Below the pieces are notes generated by a model, which saw only the letters and a program-made list of their open reading frames with translations, ran no database searches and was not told the origin of the DNA. Shown here piece after piece: positions 50,100 through 58,709 of a stretch of DNA of 64,000 nucleotides. The stretch is from Nitratireductor sp. XY-223 (lineage in GTDB: Bacteria; Pseudomonadota; Alphaproteobacteria; Rhizobiales; Rhizobiaceae): assembly GCF_004959855.1 (NCBI RefSeq), contig NZ_SPNT01000007.1:216013-280012 (forward strand), read 5' to 3'. Both the position numbers and the translations under genes were made by a program. How positions within the stretch are numbered: the first letter of the stretch is position 1; each line of letters starts with the position of its first letter.

Positions 50100-50866
50100 C
50101 AGTCCGCCGTCCAGCCTCCGTCGATCATCAGTGCCGTTCCGGTTACAAGGCTGGCAGCGTCGGAGGCGAGATAGACCGCCGCGCCCATGATATCCTCAAC
50201 CTCGCCTGCCCGGCCGAGCTTGATCTTGTCCTCGATCCACGCCCGCCGTTCCGGGTTCTCGAATGTGGGCCGTGTCAGATCGGTGAGTATGAAGGTCGGG
50301 CAGATCGTGTTGACGCGGACACCGTGCGGCCCCCACTCGATCGCCATCGCCTTGGTGAAACCTTCCACCGCGTGCTTGGAGGCGCAATAGACGGCGCGAT
50401 CCTGGCCGCCGACATGGCCCATCTGTGACGAGATGGTGATGATCGAGCCGTTGCGGCCCGCTTCGATCATCCGGCCTGCAACCGCCTGGGCGAGGAAGTA
50501 GGCCCCGCGCAGGTTGACGCCCATGACCGCGTCGAAATCCGCCGCGCTGGTCTTCCTGGCCGGCGTATGCCGCGCAAGACCCGCGGCATTGAGCAGAATG
50601 TCGAAAGGCTCCGCAGCCGAGATTGCCGTCGCCGTGGCCTCGATATCGGCTATGTCGAGCGGCATTGTTGATACCTGCCAACCCTTTGCCGTCATTTCCT
50701 CGGAAATTTCTTCAAGAACGTCCTGCCGGCGTGCGCTAAGCGTGACATGCGCGCCGTGTTCGGCCAATGCTGCGGCACAGGCAAGCCCGATGCCCGACGA
50801 TGCACCGGCAACGAGCGCGCGTTTTCCGTCCAGCCGGAAGGTTGGCGTTCGCGGAAATTCCATCAT
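50099..50866 (-). CDS. SDR-family oxidoreductase
   Basis: 255 residues. TFRLDGKRALVAGASSGIGLACAAALAEHGA, LLNAAGLAR for strand 4 (Asn-Ala-Ala-Gly), catalytic Ser in TISSQMGHVGG and YCASK (Tyr-x3-Lys). GTALMIDGGWTAD ends the protein as usual. The ATG at 50866 overlaps the stop of the SnoaL gene upstream (ATGA). Likely oxidises an alcohol of the imported substrate. Confidence 0.93.
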   Translation of the reverse strand: MMEFPRTPTFRLDGKRALVAGASSGIGLACAAALAEHGAHVTLSARRQDVLEEISEEMTAKGWQVSTMPLDIADIEATATAISAAEPFDILLNAAGLARHTPARKTSAADFDAVMGVNLRGAYFLAQAVAGRMIEAGRNGSIITISSQMGHVGGQDRAVYCASKHAVEGFTKAMAIEWGPHGVRVNTICPTFILTDLTRPTFENPERRAWIEDKIKLGRAGEVEDIMGAAVYLASDAASLVTGTALMIDGGWTAD

Positions 50867-51900
50867 GCCGTCTCCATCGGGAATGAAACCTGCCCCGTCA
50901 CCCTGGCCCGGTTGAATTCGCGCAGCCGGGCAAGAACGTCAACGCCGATCTGGCTGTAGAGGTCGAGCAGGTCCACCAGCACCCAGTTCTCGCGGATCAG
51001 CCCGTCCTCCAGGCGCCAGAAATCTAGGCTCCGAAGCAGCACCTCCCTGCCGGCCGGCGCGATGCCCATCCAGCCGTCCCCGGTCAGCGTCAGGCGCATG
51101 TTGGGCCAGCCAGTCTCGCACACATACCGGCCCTCGGCGAACCAATGGGACATCAGGTCGCCCATCGCGTCCAGCTTGCGGTCCGGCATGGCGCGCAGGA
51201 AAGGCGCCTGGTGCCAGTTGCGAAATCCTGCGATCCCGCGCCCGGTACCGATGCCTGCCGGACCGTACCAGTTGAACCGCTGATGCCAGTATTCCTCGAG
51301 CCGCATCACTTCCGGGCCGCCCTCGGCCGGATGCCGGCAAAGGTCGCTCAACATGGCGGTCACATGCGCCAGCGCCTCGCGCCCGTCGCCGGAAACGGCG
51401 AGCCCGTCCGACGGCATCGGGCCCGGCGTGCACAGATAGGCGCCGAGCTGCGGCGCCATGGGCCAGGCTTTTGCCTGCATCATCAGTTCAGGCAGGTCCC
51501 AGATCGCCTGGATCTGCGAGACCCGCCCGTCTTCGACCTCGAAGAACTCGTGATAGCGCATATGGGCCAGGTGCCCGGTCGGCGGGATGTCGAGAAACGG
51601 CGCGACGAAGGTGCCCATGTAGTTGCCCATGCAGGCGATCCAGTCACGTCCTTCCGGCGTTTGTCCGGCCAGCACGATCATGTCACGGCGCTCGAGATCC
51701 GGCATGGCACCGAGCAACGGAGCGCAGCAATGCCGATAGAATGCGTCCGGGCCGGTCAAATCCCCGAACGGATGCGCCATGTGAATGGCCGCGTCAGGCG
51801 CCAGCAGATCCGCGAGGGCGGCGCGCACGCCGGCCTCCGTGAAGGTCGCCGCCGCCGACCTGAATGAAAGCAACAGTGATTTTAACGGATCGGAACGCAT
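50863..51900 (-). CDS. Tandem SnoaL-like protein (paralogue group A)
   Basis: 345 residues, two SnoaL halves. Shared landmarks with the paralogues at 53261 and 58710: an AHPFGDLTGPDAF block near residue 43, a GNYMGTFVAPFLDIPPTGHLAHMRYHEFFEVEDGRV...LPELMMQA centre, WYGPAGIGTGRGIAGFRNWHQAPF in half 2, and RENWVLVDLLDLYSQIGVDVLAR at the end. The ATG at 51900 is preferred; TTG 51903 is adjacent. It is 9 nt from the HisD-like stop. The function of this two-domain group is unknown; single-domain relatives catalyse aldol cyclisation or hydrolysis. Confidence 0.85.
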   Translation of the reverse strand: MRSDPLKSLLLSFRSAAATFTEAGVRAALADLLAPDAAIHMAHPFGDLTGPDAFYRHCCAPLLGAMPDLERRDMIVLAGQTPEGRDWIACMGNYMGTFVAPFLDIPPTGHLAHMRYHEFFEVEDGRVSQIQAIWDLPELMMQAKAWPMAPQLGAYLCTPGPMPSDGLAVSGDGREALAHVTAMLSDLCRHPAEGGPEVMRLEEYWHQRFNWYGPAGIGTGRGIAGFRNWHQAPFLRAMPDRKLDAMGDLMSHWFAEGRYVCETGWPNMRLTLTGDGWMGIAPAGREVLLRSLDFWRLEDGLIRENWVLVDLLDLYSQIGVDVLARLREFNRARVTGQVSFPMETA

Positions 51901-51909
51901 CAACAGGTG

Positions 51910-53238
51910 TCACTCGGCCGCGTGCAGGGGTTCGGCGGCGCTGCCGTAAGGGACATTGCGGCCGCCGTATCGCCGCACGCGTATATTGCACTGTTCGGCA
52001 TGGCCGACAAAACCCTCCAGCATGCAAAGGCGCGATCCGTATTCGCCGACCATCGCGGCGGCCTCGTCCGTAACCACCTTTTGGTAGGAGTGGGTTTTCA
52101 GGAACTTGCCCACCCAGAGCCCGCCCGTATAGCGGCCGGCCTTCTTGGTCGGAAGCGTGTGGTTGGTGCCGATCACCTTGTCGCCATTGGCGACGTTCGT
52201 GCGCGCACCGAGGAACAGCGCGCCGTAGGCGTTCATGTTTTCGAGGAACCAGTCGTCACGGTCCGTCATGACCTGCACATGTTCATAGGCCATGTCGTTG
52301 GCGACATCGAGCATCTCCTCGTATGATTCGCAAATGATGACGTCGCCATAGTCGCGCCAGCTTGCTGACGCCGTCTCCCGGGTCGGCAGGATGGCAAGCA
52401 GCCGGTCGATCTCGGCCATGGTGTCTTCGGCGAGCCGACGGGAATTGGTGATCAGGCAGGCCGGCGAATTGAAGCCGTGCTCGGCCTGTCCGAGCAGGTC
52501 GGTCGCGCACAGTTCAGCGTCGACCGTGTGGTCGGCAATCACCATGGTCTCGGTCGGCCCGGCGAAGAGATCGATGCCGACACGGCCGAAGAGCTGGCGC
52601 TTTGCCTCCGCGACGAAGGCGTTGCCCGGCCCGACCAGCATATGCACGGGCTCGATGGTTTCCGTGCCGATCGCCATGGCGCCGACCGCCTGGATGCCGC
52701 CGAGCACATAGATTTCGTGCGCACCGCCCATATGCATGGCCGCGACGATCGCTGGATGCGGCTTGCCGTCAACCGGGGGTGCCGAGGCGATGATGCGCGG
52801 CACGCCCGCCACCGAGGCGGTCAGGACAGACATGTGCGCCGAGGCGACCATCGGAAACTTGCCGCCCGGCACGTAGCAGCCGACCGACTGCACGGGAATG
52901 TTCTTGTGCCCGAGGATCACGCCGGGCAAGGTCTCCGTCTCGACATCGGTCATGGAGGCACGCTGCGCCTCCGCAAAGCGGCGGATCTGTGCCTGGGCGA
53001 AGCGGATGTCCTCCATGGCACGGGTCGATACCTCTTGCATCGCCGCCTCGATCTCTGACGCCGAAAGGCGAAATGTCCGGGGGCTGTAATTGTCGAATTT
53101 CTCGGAAAGCCCGCGTATCGCGGCATCGCCGCGGGTTTCGATATCGGCGAGCGTTGCCTCGACCGTCGCGCGGACCCGGGCGTCCTCCTCGGCCCTTTCC
53201 GCCTCCGGCTTGCTTTTCTTGAGGTGTTCGATTGCCAT
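51910..53238 (-). CDS. HisD-like (histidinol-dehydrogenase-family) NAD-dependent alcohol dehydrogenase
   Basis: 442 residues. The family's metal and catalytic residues are in place: Gln251 and His254 ([12 protein letters not shown]), Glu319-His320 (YEHVQVM), Asp353 ([10 protein letters not shown]), and His413 ([10 protein letters not shown]), with [29 protein letters not shown]. Thus a four-electron alcohol-to-acid oxidation is likely. No his gene is nearby and the operon is sugar catabolic, so it should be a catabolic homologue like the sulfopropanediol dehydrogenase HpsN rather than histidine biosynthesis. AAGGA lies upstream of ATG 53238; the larger open frame before it belongs to the SnoaL gene. 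Confidence 0.9.
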   Translation of the reverse strand: MAIEHLKKSKPEAERAEEDARVRATVEATLADIETRGDAAIRGLSEKFDNYSPRTFRLSASEIEAAMQEVSTRAMEDIRFAQAQIRRFAEAQRASMTDVETETLPGVILGHKNIPVQSVGCYVPGGKFPMVASAHMSVLTASVAGVPRIIASAPPVDGKPHPAIVAAMHMGGAHEIYVLGGIQAVGAMAIGTETIEPVHMLVGPGNAFVAEAKRQLFGRVGIDLFAGPTETMVIADHTVDAELCATDLLGQAEHGFNSPACLITNSRRLAEDTMAEIDRLLAILPTRETASASWRDYGDVIICESYEEMLDVANDMAYEHVQVMTDRDDWFLENMNAYGALFLGARTNVANGDKVIGTNHTLPTKKAGRYTGGLWVGKFLKTHSYQKVVTDEAAAMVGEYGSRLCMLEGFVGHAEQCNIRVRRYGGRNVPYGSAAEPLHAAE

Positions 53239-53260
53239 ACCAAATTCCTTACAAATACCG

Positions 53261-54250
53261 TTACGCCGCTTCTTCCAGCGTGGCAAAAACGTCAAAACCC
53301 ATCTGCAGCAGCACATGGGGTATGTCGACAAAGACCCAGTTCTCGGCGAGCAGATCTCCCTCGCGCCGCCACCAGTCGCAGACCCGCATGTAAAGGCGTT
53401 TGCCCTCCGATGGCTGGCCGAGGAACGGCTTGGCCTGAACCGCGTTGAGCGACGGCCAGCCGCCTGAACAGACATAGTCCCCATCGGCGAAGCGGGTGAA
53501 ATGGCGCGTCCGGCTGCCCGGCGCAGCACCGCCGACCCACTCGCTGAAGGCCTGTTCGAAGGGCACCTGGAAGCCGGCGAAATTGTCAATGCCGGCAAAG
53601 CTGCCGAAGGCCGCCGGCCCGTACCACAGCATGTCCGCGTGCCAATAGGGCCGCCAGGCCTCGTCCTCCGTGGCCAGGCTGCGCAGCATCGCGGTCACCA
53701 TCTCGTAGGACGATGCGCTGCGTTGCGGGTCATTGTCGTGCCACTGCAGGCCGTCCTGGGTGATCGGGCCCGGCAGATAGCCTGTAAAGCCGCGCTCGCG
53801 CCCGGGGCTGTCGCTGATCGGCCACTGTCCGGCGGCGATCATCAGTTCGGGAATGTCGAGATAGATGTAGCTCTCGACCGCTTCGTTGCCTTCGACCCGG
53901 TGAATCTCGCCGAAGCGCAGATGCGCAAGCGTGCCGGTCGGGCGCAGGCCTAGCCAGGGCCTGTCGAAATGCCCGGAATAGTAGCCGGTCGACGTCACCC
54001 AGGTGTGCCCTTCGTAGGTTCCGCCGAAAGCGATGTAGTCTGTGCGTGTCAGGTGCTTGAACGATGTCCCGAGCCCGCCGAGAAAGGTCTCTGCGAAACC
54101 CTCCCGCGTCATCTCGTTGAAGGGATGGACGACGTTGACGCGTGCGTCCCCGGCGAAAAAGCCGAGATTCGTCGCCGCCGGATGCCTGGCGGTGCCCAGA
54201 TAGGCCCGGAAGGCGGCCTTGGCAGCGGAAATCTGAGCGGCATTGCTCAT
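53261..54250 (-). CDS. Tandem SnoaL-like protein (paralogue group A)
   Basis: 329 residues with the shared landmarks: [48 protein letters not shown]...[40 protein letters not shown], and [23 protein letters not shown]. It shares ATGA with the permease gene and lies 22 nt before the HisD-like gene. It is the SnoaL gene closest to the transporter genes, so it may act first on the imported compound. Confidence 0.85.
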   Translation of the reverse strand: MSNAAQISAAKAAFRAYLGTARHPAATNLGFFAGDARVNVVHPFNEMTREGFAETFLGGLGTSFKHLTRTDYIAFGGTYEGHTWVTSTGYYSGHFDRPWLGLRPTGTLAHLRFGEIHRVEGNEAVESYIYLDIPELMIAAGQWPISDSPGRERGFTGYLPGPITQDGLQWHDNDPQRSASSYEMVTAMLRSLATEDEAWRPYWHADMLWYGPAAFGSFAGIDNFAGFQVPFEQAFSEWVGGAAPGSRTRHFTRFADGDYVCSGGWPSLNAVQAKPFLGQPSEGKRLYMRVCDWWRREGDLLAENWVFVDIPHVLLQMGFDVFATLEEAA

Positions 54251-55131
54251 CCCTTCACGGCCCCCGCCGTCAGGCCCGAGACGATCTGGCGCTGGAAGAA
54301 CAGGACCAGGATAAAGAGCGGCGCTGTTGCCGAGACCACTGCGGCCACGGCAAACATGACATTGCCCTCTGTATAGGTCGTGCCCAGGAAGGCCGCGATT
54401 TGCGGCACCATGGTGCGGTTGTTTTCCGACAAAAGCACCGTCGTGACGACGTAGTCGTTGTAGGCAAGCAGGAAGCTGAACAGGCCCGTGGTAATCACGC
54501 CGGGCCACATGACGGGAATGATGACATGCCGGAAGGCCTGGAACTGTGTGCAACCGTCGACCTTGGCGCTTTCGTCCAATTCCTTGGGAATGCTCTGGAA
54601 AAAGGAATGCAGCATCCACAGGGTAAAGGGCTGGTTGATCGCAACGAGCACGACAATGGTGGTCGGCAGGATGCCCCACAGGTTCCATTCAAAAAACGGC
54701 AGCAAGTAACCGGCAACCAGGGTGGCCGGCGGCATGGCGCGGAATATCAGTGCAATGATCAGCAGCCAGAACGTGTAACGGAATCCGGACCGGGACAGGG
54801 CGTAACCGCCGAGGGTGCCGATGGTCAGCGAGGTGCACACGACGAAAAAGCAGACAATGAGCGTATTAAGGCCGTTGCGCCAGAAATCCTCCGTAACGAA
54901 AGCCCCGTAGTAGCCGGCGCCGGTGAACGGTCGGCCATATGTGGTCTCGGTGTTCTTGCCCGTCAGTGCGTTCGTCCAGTCGGCGATGGAAAAGAAGTCC
55001 AGTTCCACCTTGAAGGAGCCCCACAGGATCCAGAAGAAAGGAAAGGCGGCGATGATCAGCCACAGGATGATAAACCCGTTCGAAAAGAGTAAGACCGATG
55101 CCGGTGTTCTTCGTGCGCGTGAGGCCATCAC
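54247..55131 (-). CDS. Carbohydrate ABC transporter permease (MalG-type)
   Basis: 294 residues, about six spans, with the EAA loop DESAKVDGCTQFQAFRHVIIPVMWPGVITTGLFSFLLAYNDY. The first span (VLLFSNGFIILWLIIAAFPFFWILWGSFKVELDFF) and C-terminal [14 protein letters not shown] are typical. It overlaps the partner permease as ATGA. Confidence 0.93.
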   Translation of the reverse strand: MMASRARRTPASVLLFSNGFIILWLIIAAFPFFWILWGSFKVELDFFSIADWTNALTGKNTETTYGRPFTGAGYYGAFVTEDFWRNGLNTLIVCFFVVCTSLTIGTLGGYALSRSGFRYTFWLLIIALIFRAMPPATLVAGYLLPFFEWNLWGILPTTIVVLVAINQPFTLWMLHSFFQSIPKELDESAKVDGCTQFQAFRHVIIPVMWPGVITTGLFSFLLAYNDYVVTTVLLSENNRTMVPQIAAFLGTTYTEGNVMFAVAAVVSATAPLFILVLFFQRQIVSGLTAGAVKG

Positions 55132-56153
55132 TGCTTTCCTTTGAAATCGCGCCAGGTGCGCAACAGGACCGGCGAAAGAAGGATCGCAACGCCAACAAGG
55201 GTCATCACCGACGTTGCCGAAGCCGACGACAGTAACCAGGTTTCACCGCTCAGATCATTGAGGATGAAAAAGCTCAGCGACTGGGCATGGGCCTCTGCAT
55301 TGAAGCCGACAATCGGTTCGAGGACCTTGAAGTTATCCATCAGCTGGATCAGCGCCACAAAGGTAACCAGCGGCATGAGATGCGGCACCACCACAAAGCG
55401 GACCTGCTGCCAGCGCGTGGCGCCGTCGATTTGCGACGCCTCGATCTGGTCGCTCGGCAGCGTCTGCAGCCCGGCATAAAAGACAACGAAGGCAAAGGGC
55501 GCTGAAGACCAGACACCGTAAACAATCAGCATGATCCATGTCAGCGGTGTCGAGGCTTTCAGCGACAGGCCCGGATCATTGGCGAGCCACTGGATGGCGG
55601 ACCCGAGAATACCGCGGCTGTCGAGCATCCAAAACAGCACCAGCGATCCGAGTAGCGGCGGCACAATCATGGGCAGCAGCGAAAAGAAGATAATCAGGCC
55701 CTTGAGATGCCGGTGAAGCGAATTGACCGCCAGGGCAATCATCAGGCCGAGGACGATCAGTGTCGGCGTGACAGCAAAGGTGTAGGTCAGTGTAAAGGCC
55801 AATGCCCGGTAGAAGGGCAGATTGCCCAGCTTGCCGAAGAATTCACCGACAGACTGTGAAGACTGCCAGGCCTGTCCGACCTCCGTGACGGCCAGGTGTC
55901 CGCGGTCGAGATAGATACTGAAACCCGCAAATCGGCCGAGTGGCTCGGCTTCACGTAGTTCCCGGGTTGCTTCCTGGTCGATCGTCGTCTCTTCCTTGCA
56001 GCCGAAGGGGCCGCAGTTTTCCACGGTGACCAGCACGGCTTCGTGCGGCGTGTAGAAGGACTGGATGACCACCGACACGATCGGCGCGGCGATGAACAGC
56101 AGCATCGCAAGGCCTGTCGGCAGGAAGAACCAGAAGAAGGTACGGTGTTTCAT
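55128..56153 (-). CDS. Carbohydrate ABC transporter permease (MalF-type)
   Basis: 341 residues. After the first span (FFWFFLPTGLAMLLFIAAPIVSVVIQSFY) a periplasmic loop of about 90 residues carries a Cys pair (NCGPFGC); five more spans follow. EAA loop IEASQIDGATRWQQVRFVVVPHLMPLVTFVALIQLMDNF. The start at 56153 gives the normal N-terminal layout; the longer frame upstream to 56312 has no support. A hairpin separates it from the binding-protein gene. Confidence 0.92.
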   Translation of the reverse strand: MKHRTFFWFFLPTGLAMLLFIAAPIVSVVIQSFYTPHEAVLVTVENCGPFGCKEETTIDQEATRELREAEPLGRFAGFSIYLDRGHLAVTEVGQAWQSSQSVGEFFGKLGNLPFYRALAFTLTYTFAVTPTLIVLGLMIALAVNSLHRHLKGLIIFFSLLPMIVPPLLGSLVLFWMLDSRGILGSAIQWLANDPGLSLKASTPLTWIMLIVYGVWSSAPFAFVVFYAGLQTLPSDQIEASQIDGATRWQQVRFVVVPHLMPLVTFVALIQLMDNFKVLEPIVGFNAEAHAQSLSFFILNDLSGETWLLSSASATSVMTLVGVAILLSPVLLRTWRDFKGKQ

Positions 56154-56175
56154 GGCTGTCGGCTCGCAGGCTGAT

Positions 56176-56197
56176 GGAGAGGGGTTGCCCCCTCCCC
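56176..56197 (-). promoter_or_regulatory. Intercistronic hairpin after binding-protein gene
   Basis: Inverted repeat with arms GGGGAGGGG and CCCCTCTCC on the transcribed strand, one G-U pair, loop of four bases. It lies between the sugar-binding-protein stop (56206) and the first permease gene (56153). No U-run follows. Confidence 0.65.
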
Positions 56198-56205
56198 GCT
56201 CAGTT

Positions 56206-57435
56206 CTATTGCAGGAAGCCTTTCTCCTTGGCCGCTGCGGTATAGGCAGCCTCGACATCGGCAAGCGCCTGTTCAGCGCTTTCCTTGCCCTGCATGAAGT
56301 CGGCAAGCTCATTGCCGAGCGCCGTGTGCATCAGGCCCATATAGGGAAGCATCGGATAGGGAATCGTGCCGGCATTCGCAGCCTCGAACACACCGATTGC
56401 CTTTTCCGTCGGCTCATAGCCGTCGATCAGCCAGACCGCCTGTATCGCCACATTGTCATCGGAAAGAATGTCCGGGCGGATCGCGTGGTTCATGGCGATG
56501 AAGGTCGCTTCGGCTTCTTCGTCGGGAATGTTCTTCGCGACGGTCCAGCCGTCCCACCACAGCGTTGAAGCCGGCGTTTCGCCGCCGCCGACCGTCATCG
56601 GACCGGCGATCGCGAAGCCGTCGATAACTTCCTGCGGCACGCCCTCAGCGGTGGTCAGCGTGGCGGCGCGGCTGCCCCACATGTTCATCAGCGCGACATT
56701 GCCGGCCCGGTATTCGGCGTTTGTGGCGTTTGAATCATGGGTCAGGAAATCCGGATTCATGTACTCCGAGAGCGCCTTCATCATTTCCAGCGCCTTGATA
56801 CCGGCTTCACTGTTGATGTTCGGCTCCGCCGTGCCCGGCTTGAAATGCTGGCCGCCGAAGCCGAGGAACATGTTGTTGAATTCCTGTGCCAGGTTCCAGC
56901 CGGATTTGTAGGCTCCTCCAACCGGGTTTTCCAGTATGCCCTTGTCGCGGATCATCTTGGCTGCTTCGAGCATCTCCTCGTAGGTCTTCGGCGGCTCCAC
57001 GCCGATCTCTTCAAGGATATCCTTGCGGTAGACGAGGTGCTGGGCATTGGCCATGAAGGCGACAGCCATGATCTTGCCGTCGATGGTGATCAGCTGGTTC
57101 TTTTTCAGGTTTCCGCCGTGTTTAGCGACAAGGTCGTCGAGCGGGCGGATGACGTCATCGTTCATCAATGCGACGATGGAGGAGTTGGCGATGATCGCGG
57201 AAGTGTACTCCGCCGGATCGCCCTGCATGCCGGCCAGGTTGATCTTCTGATGGTCGGCAGTCAGGTTGGTATTGACCTCGCCGCCCTGGCATTCCTTCGC
57301 GCCTGCACCGACCGTCTGGATCGCCGGAAATTCGTTGCCGACGATCGAGACACGTCCGTTGATTTCGCAGGCCAGCGCCGTGGTCGACGTCAATGCGGTG
57401 ATTGCCGCGGCCAGGGTTATCTTCTTCAGAAACAT
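56206..57435 (-). CDS. Sugar ABC transporter substrate-binding protein (family 1)
   Basis: 409 residues. Signal peptide MFLKKITLAAAITALTSTTALA|CE; the following Cys is probably a normal mature residue, or a lipid anchor. Family-1 features: INLAGMQGDPAEYTSAIIANSSIVALMNDD, MAVAFMANAQHLVYRKDILEEIGVEPPKTYEEMLEAAK, NINSEAGIKALEMM, and NVALMNMWGSRAAT. GGGAG lies 6 nt before the ATG. The ligand is a carbohydrate-like compound by family, perhaps methylated or cyclic, judging from the enzymes downstream. Confidence 0.93.
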   Translation of the reverse strand: MFLKKITLAAAITALTSTTALACEINGRVSIVGNEFPAIQTVGAGAKECQGGEVNTNLTADHQKINLAGMQGDPAEYTSAIIANSSIVALMNDDVIRPLDDLVAKHGGNLKKNQLITIDGKIMAVAFMANAQHLVYRKDILEEIGVEPPKTYEEMLEAAKMIRDKGILENPVGGAYKSGWNLAQEFNNMFLGFGGQHFKPGTAEPNINSEAGIKALEMMKALSEYMNPDFLTHDSNATNAEYRAGNVALMNMWGSRAATLTTAEGVPQEVIDGFAIAGPMTVGGGETPASTLWWDGWTVAKNIPDEEAEATFIAMNHAIRPDILSDDNVAIQAVWLIDGYEPTEKAIGVFEAANAGTIPYPMLPYMGLMHTALGNELADFMQGKESAEQALADVEAAYTAAAKEKGFLQ

Positions 57436-57521
57436 GTTTCGCTCCCAGTTCTTTGTTTGCGATGCGTCCTGCAGGGCCGCATCATCCAACCGGGCGATTG
57501 TTCGCCTGGTATCCCTCAGTT

Positions 57522-58571
57522 TTATTCTCCGATCCGCGCGCCGCTTTGCGCATCGAACAGATGGCAGTGTTCGGATGGCACACGGATCGCAATCGGGTCG
57601 TCGATTTCCGCACGGAACGCCTTGTCGGCCTTGCCGCTGATCAGGACACCACCGATGCGGACGCTGACCATTGTCGCTTCGCCGAGCAGTTCCAGCGTGT
57701 ATATCGGGGCATTGATCTGGCCCTGCGCATCGCCGACCACGGCATCCTCGGCGCGAAAGCCCAGCGTGATCGGCCCGTCCGGCGCCTTCAGACCCGATAT
57801 CTCGGTGTTCGGTGCGGTAAATGTGCCACCCTTCATCTCGCCATCAATCAGGTTCATCGCCGGGTTGCCGATGAAGCTGGCGACGAAGGAATTGGCCGGC
57901 TTGTCGTATATCTCCGTCGGCGTGCCCACCTGCTGAACGATACCGCGCTCCATGACGACGACGCGATCGGCCAGGGTCATGGCCTCGATCTGGTCGTGCG
58001 TCACATAAATGGTTGTCACCGACAGCTCATGGCTGAGATTCTTGATCTGCGCCCGGGTCGACACGCGCAGCTTCGCGTCGAGGTTCGACAGCGGCTCGTC
58101 CATCAGGAACACGTTCGGTTCGCGCACGATGGCGCGGGCCAGCGCCACCCGCTGCCGCTGGCCGCCGGAAAGCTCAGCCGGCTTGCGCTGCATGAACTCG
58201 TCGAGTTCGACCATCGCCGAGGCGCGGCGCACCTTCTCGTCATGCGTCGACGGGTCCACACCCCGCACCTTCAAGGGAAAGCGGATGTTCTCGTAGACAT
58301 TCATGTTCGGGTAGAGCGCGTAGCTCTGGAACACCATGGCGACGTCGCGGTCCTTCGGCTCCAGGTTGTTCACCACCTTGCCGCCGATGAGGATCTCGCC
58401 GTCGGTGGGGTCTTCCAACCCCGCGATCATCCGCATGGTTGTGGTCTTGCCGCAGCCGGATGGCCCGAGCAGTACCAGGAATTCACGGTCGGGAATCGTC
58501 AGGTCGAAATTATCGACCCCGATAAAGTTCCCCCACCTCTTGGTGACATTGCGGATCTGGATTTCTGCCAT
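57522..58571 (-). CDS. Carbohydrate ABC transporter ATPase (UgpC/MsmK/MalK-type)
   Basis: 349 residues. Walker A GPSGCGKTT, signature LSGGQRQRVALARAIV, Walker B VFLMDEPLSNLDAKLR, H-loop IYVTHDQIEAMTLADR, and a TOBE-type C-terminal domain from about 235. The ATG at 58571 follows GGAGGCGGG; the frame to 58586 is not used. It is the first gene of the 14-gene operon and directly follows the LacI operator region. Confidence 0.94.
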   Translation of the reverse strand: MAEIQIRNVTKRWGNFIGVDNFDLTIPDREFLVLLGPSGCGKTTTMRMIAGLEDPTDGEILIGGKVVNNLEPKDRDVAMVFQSYALYPNMNVYENIRFPLKVRGVDPSTHDEKVRRASAMVELDEFMQRKPAELSGGQRQRVALARAIVREPNVFLMDEPLSNLDAKLRVSTRAQIKNLSHELSVTTIYVTHDQIEAMTLADRVVVMERGIVQQVGTPTEIYDKPANSFVASFIGNPAMNLIDGEMKGGTFTAPNTEISGLKAPDGPITLGFRAEDAVVGDAQGQINAPIYTLELLGEATMVSVRIGGVLISGKADKAFRAEIDDPIAIRVPSEHCHLFDAQSGARIGE

Positions 58572-58601
58572 GCACCCGCCTCCCAACGGTTGCAGTTCTT
58601 A

Positions 58602-58623
58602 TTTTTGCATACGCATGCAAAAA
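58602..58623. promoter_or_regulatory. LacI-type operator between transporter operon and SnoaL gene
   Basis: Perfect inverted repeat: arms TTTTTGCAT and ATGCAAAAA around ACGC, with a central CG, the hallmark of LacI-family operators. It starts 31 nt before the ATPase gene and ends 86 nt before the divergent SnoaL gene. The regulator should be the LacI protein at 49071-50099, encoded in the operon it would control. Confidence 0.75.
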
Positions 58624-58652
58624 ATGTAGACTCAGCACTCCGGTTTAGGCAA
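58623..58652 (-). promoter_or_regulatory. Candidate promoter of the SnoaL/sugar-ABC operon
   Basis: Minus-strand TTGCCT (58652-58647), 18 bp, TACATT (58628-58623). The expected RNA start near 58616 falls inside the LacI palindrome, so bound repressor would block transcription initiation. A weaker plus-strand pair TTGCAT-N16-TAGACT lies in the same bases. Confidence 0.4.
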
Positions 58653-58709
58653 GCTGTTTTTTCAGGATGATGTGAATTACCAAATTTCTGCGAGAGAAAA
58701 TCAAACAAA

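Noticed and set aside
51910..53238. hisD of histidine biosynthesis
   Set aside because: No his genes nearby, inside a sugar-transport and SnoaL operon under a LacI regulator; a catabolic homologue is more likely.
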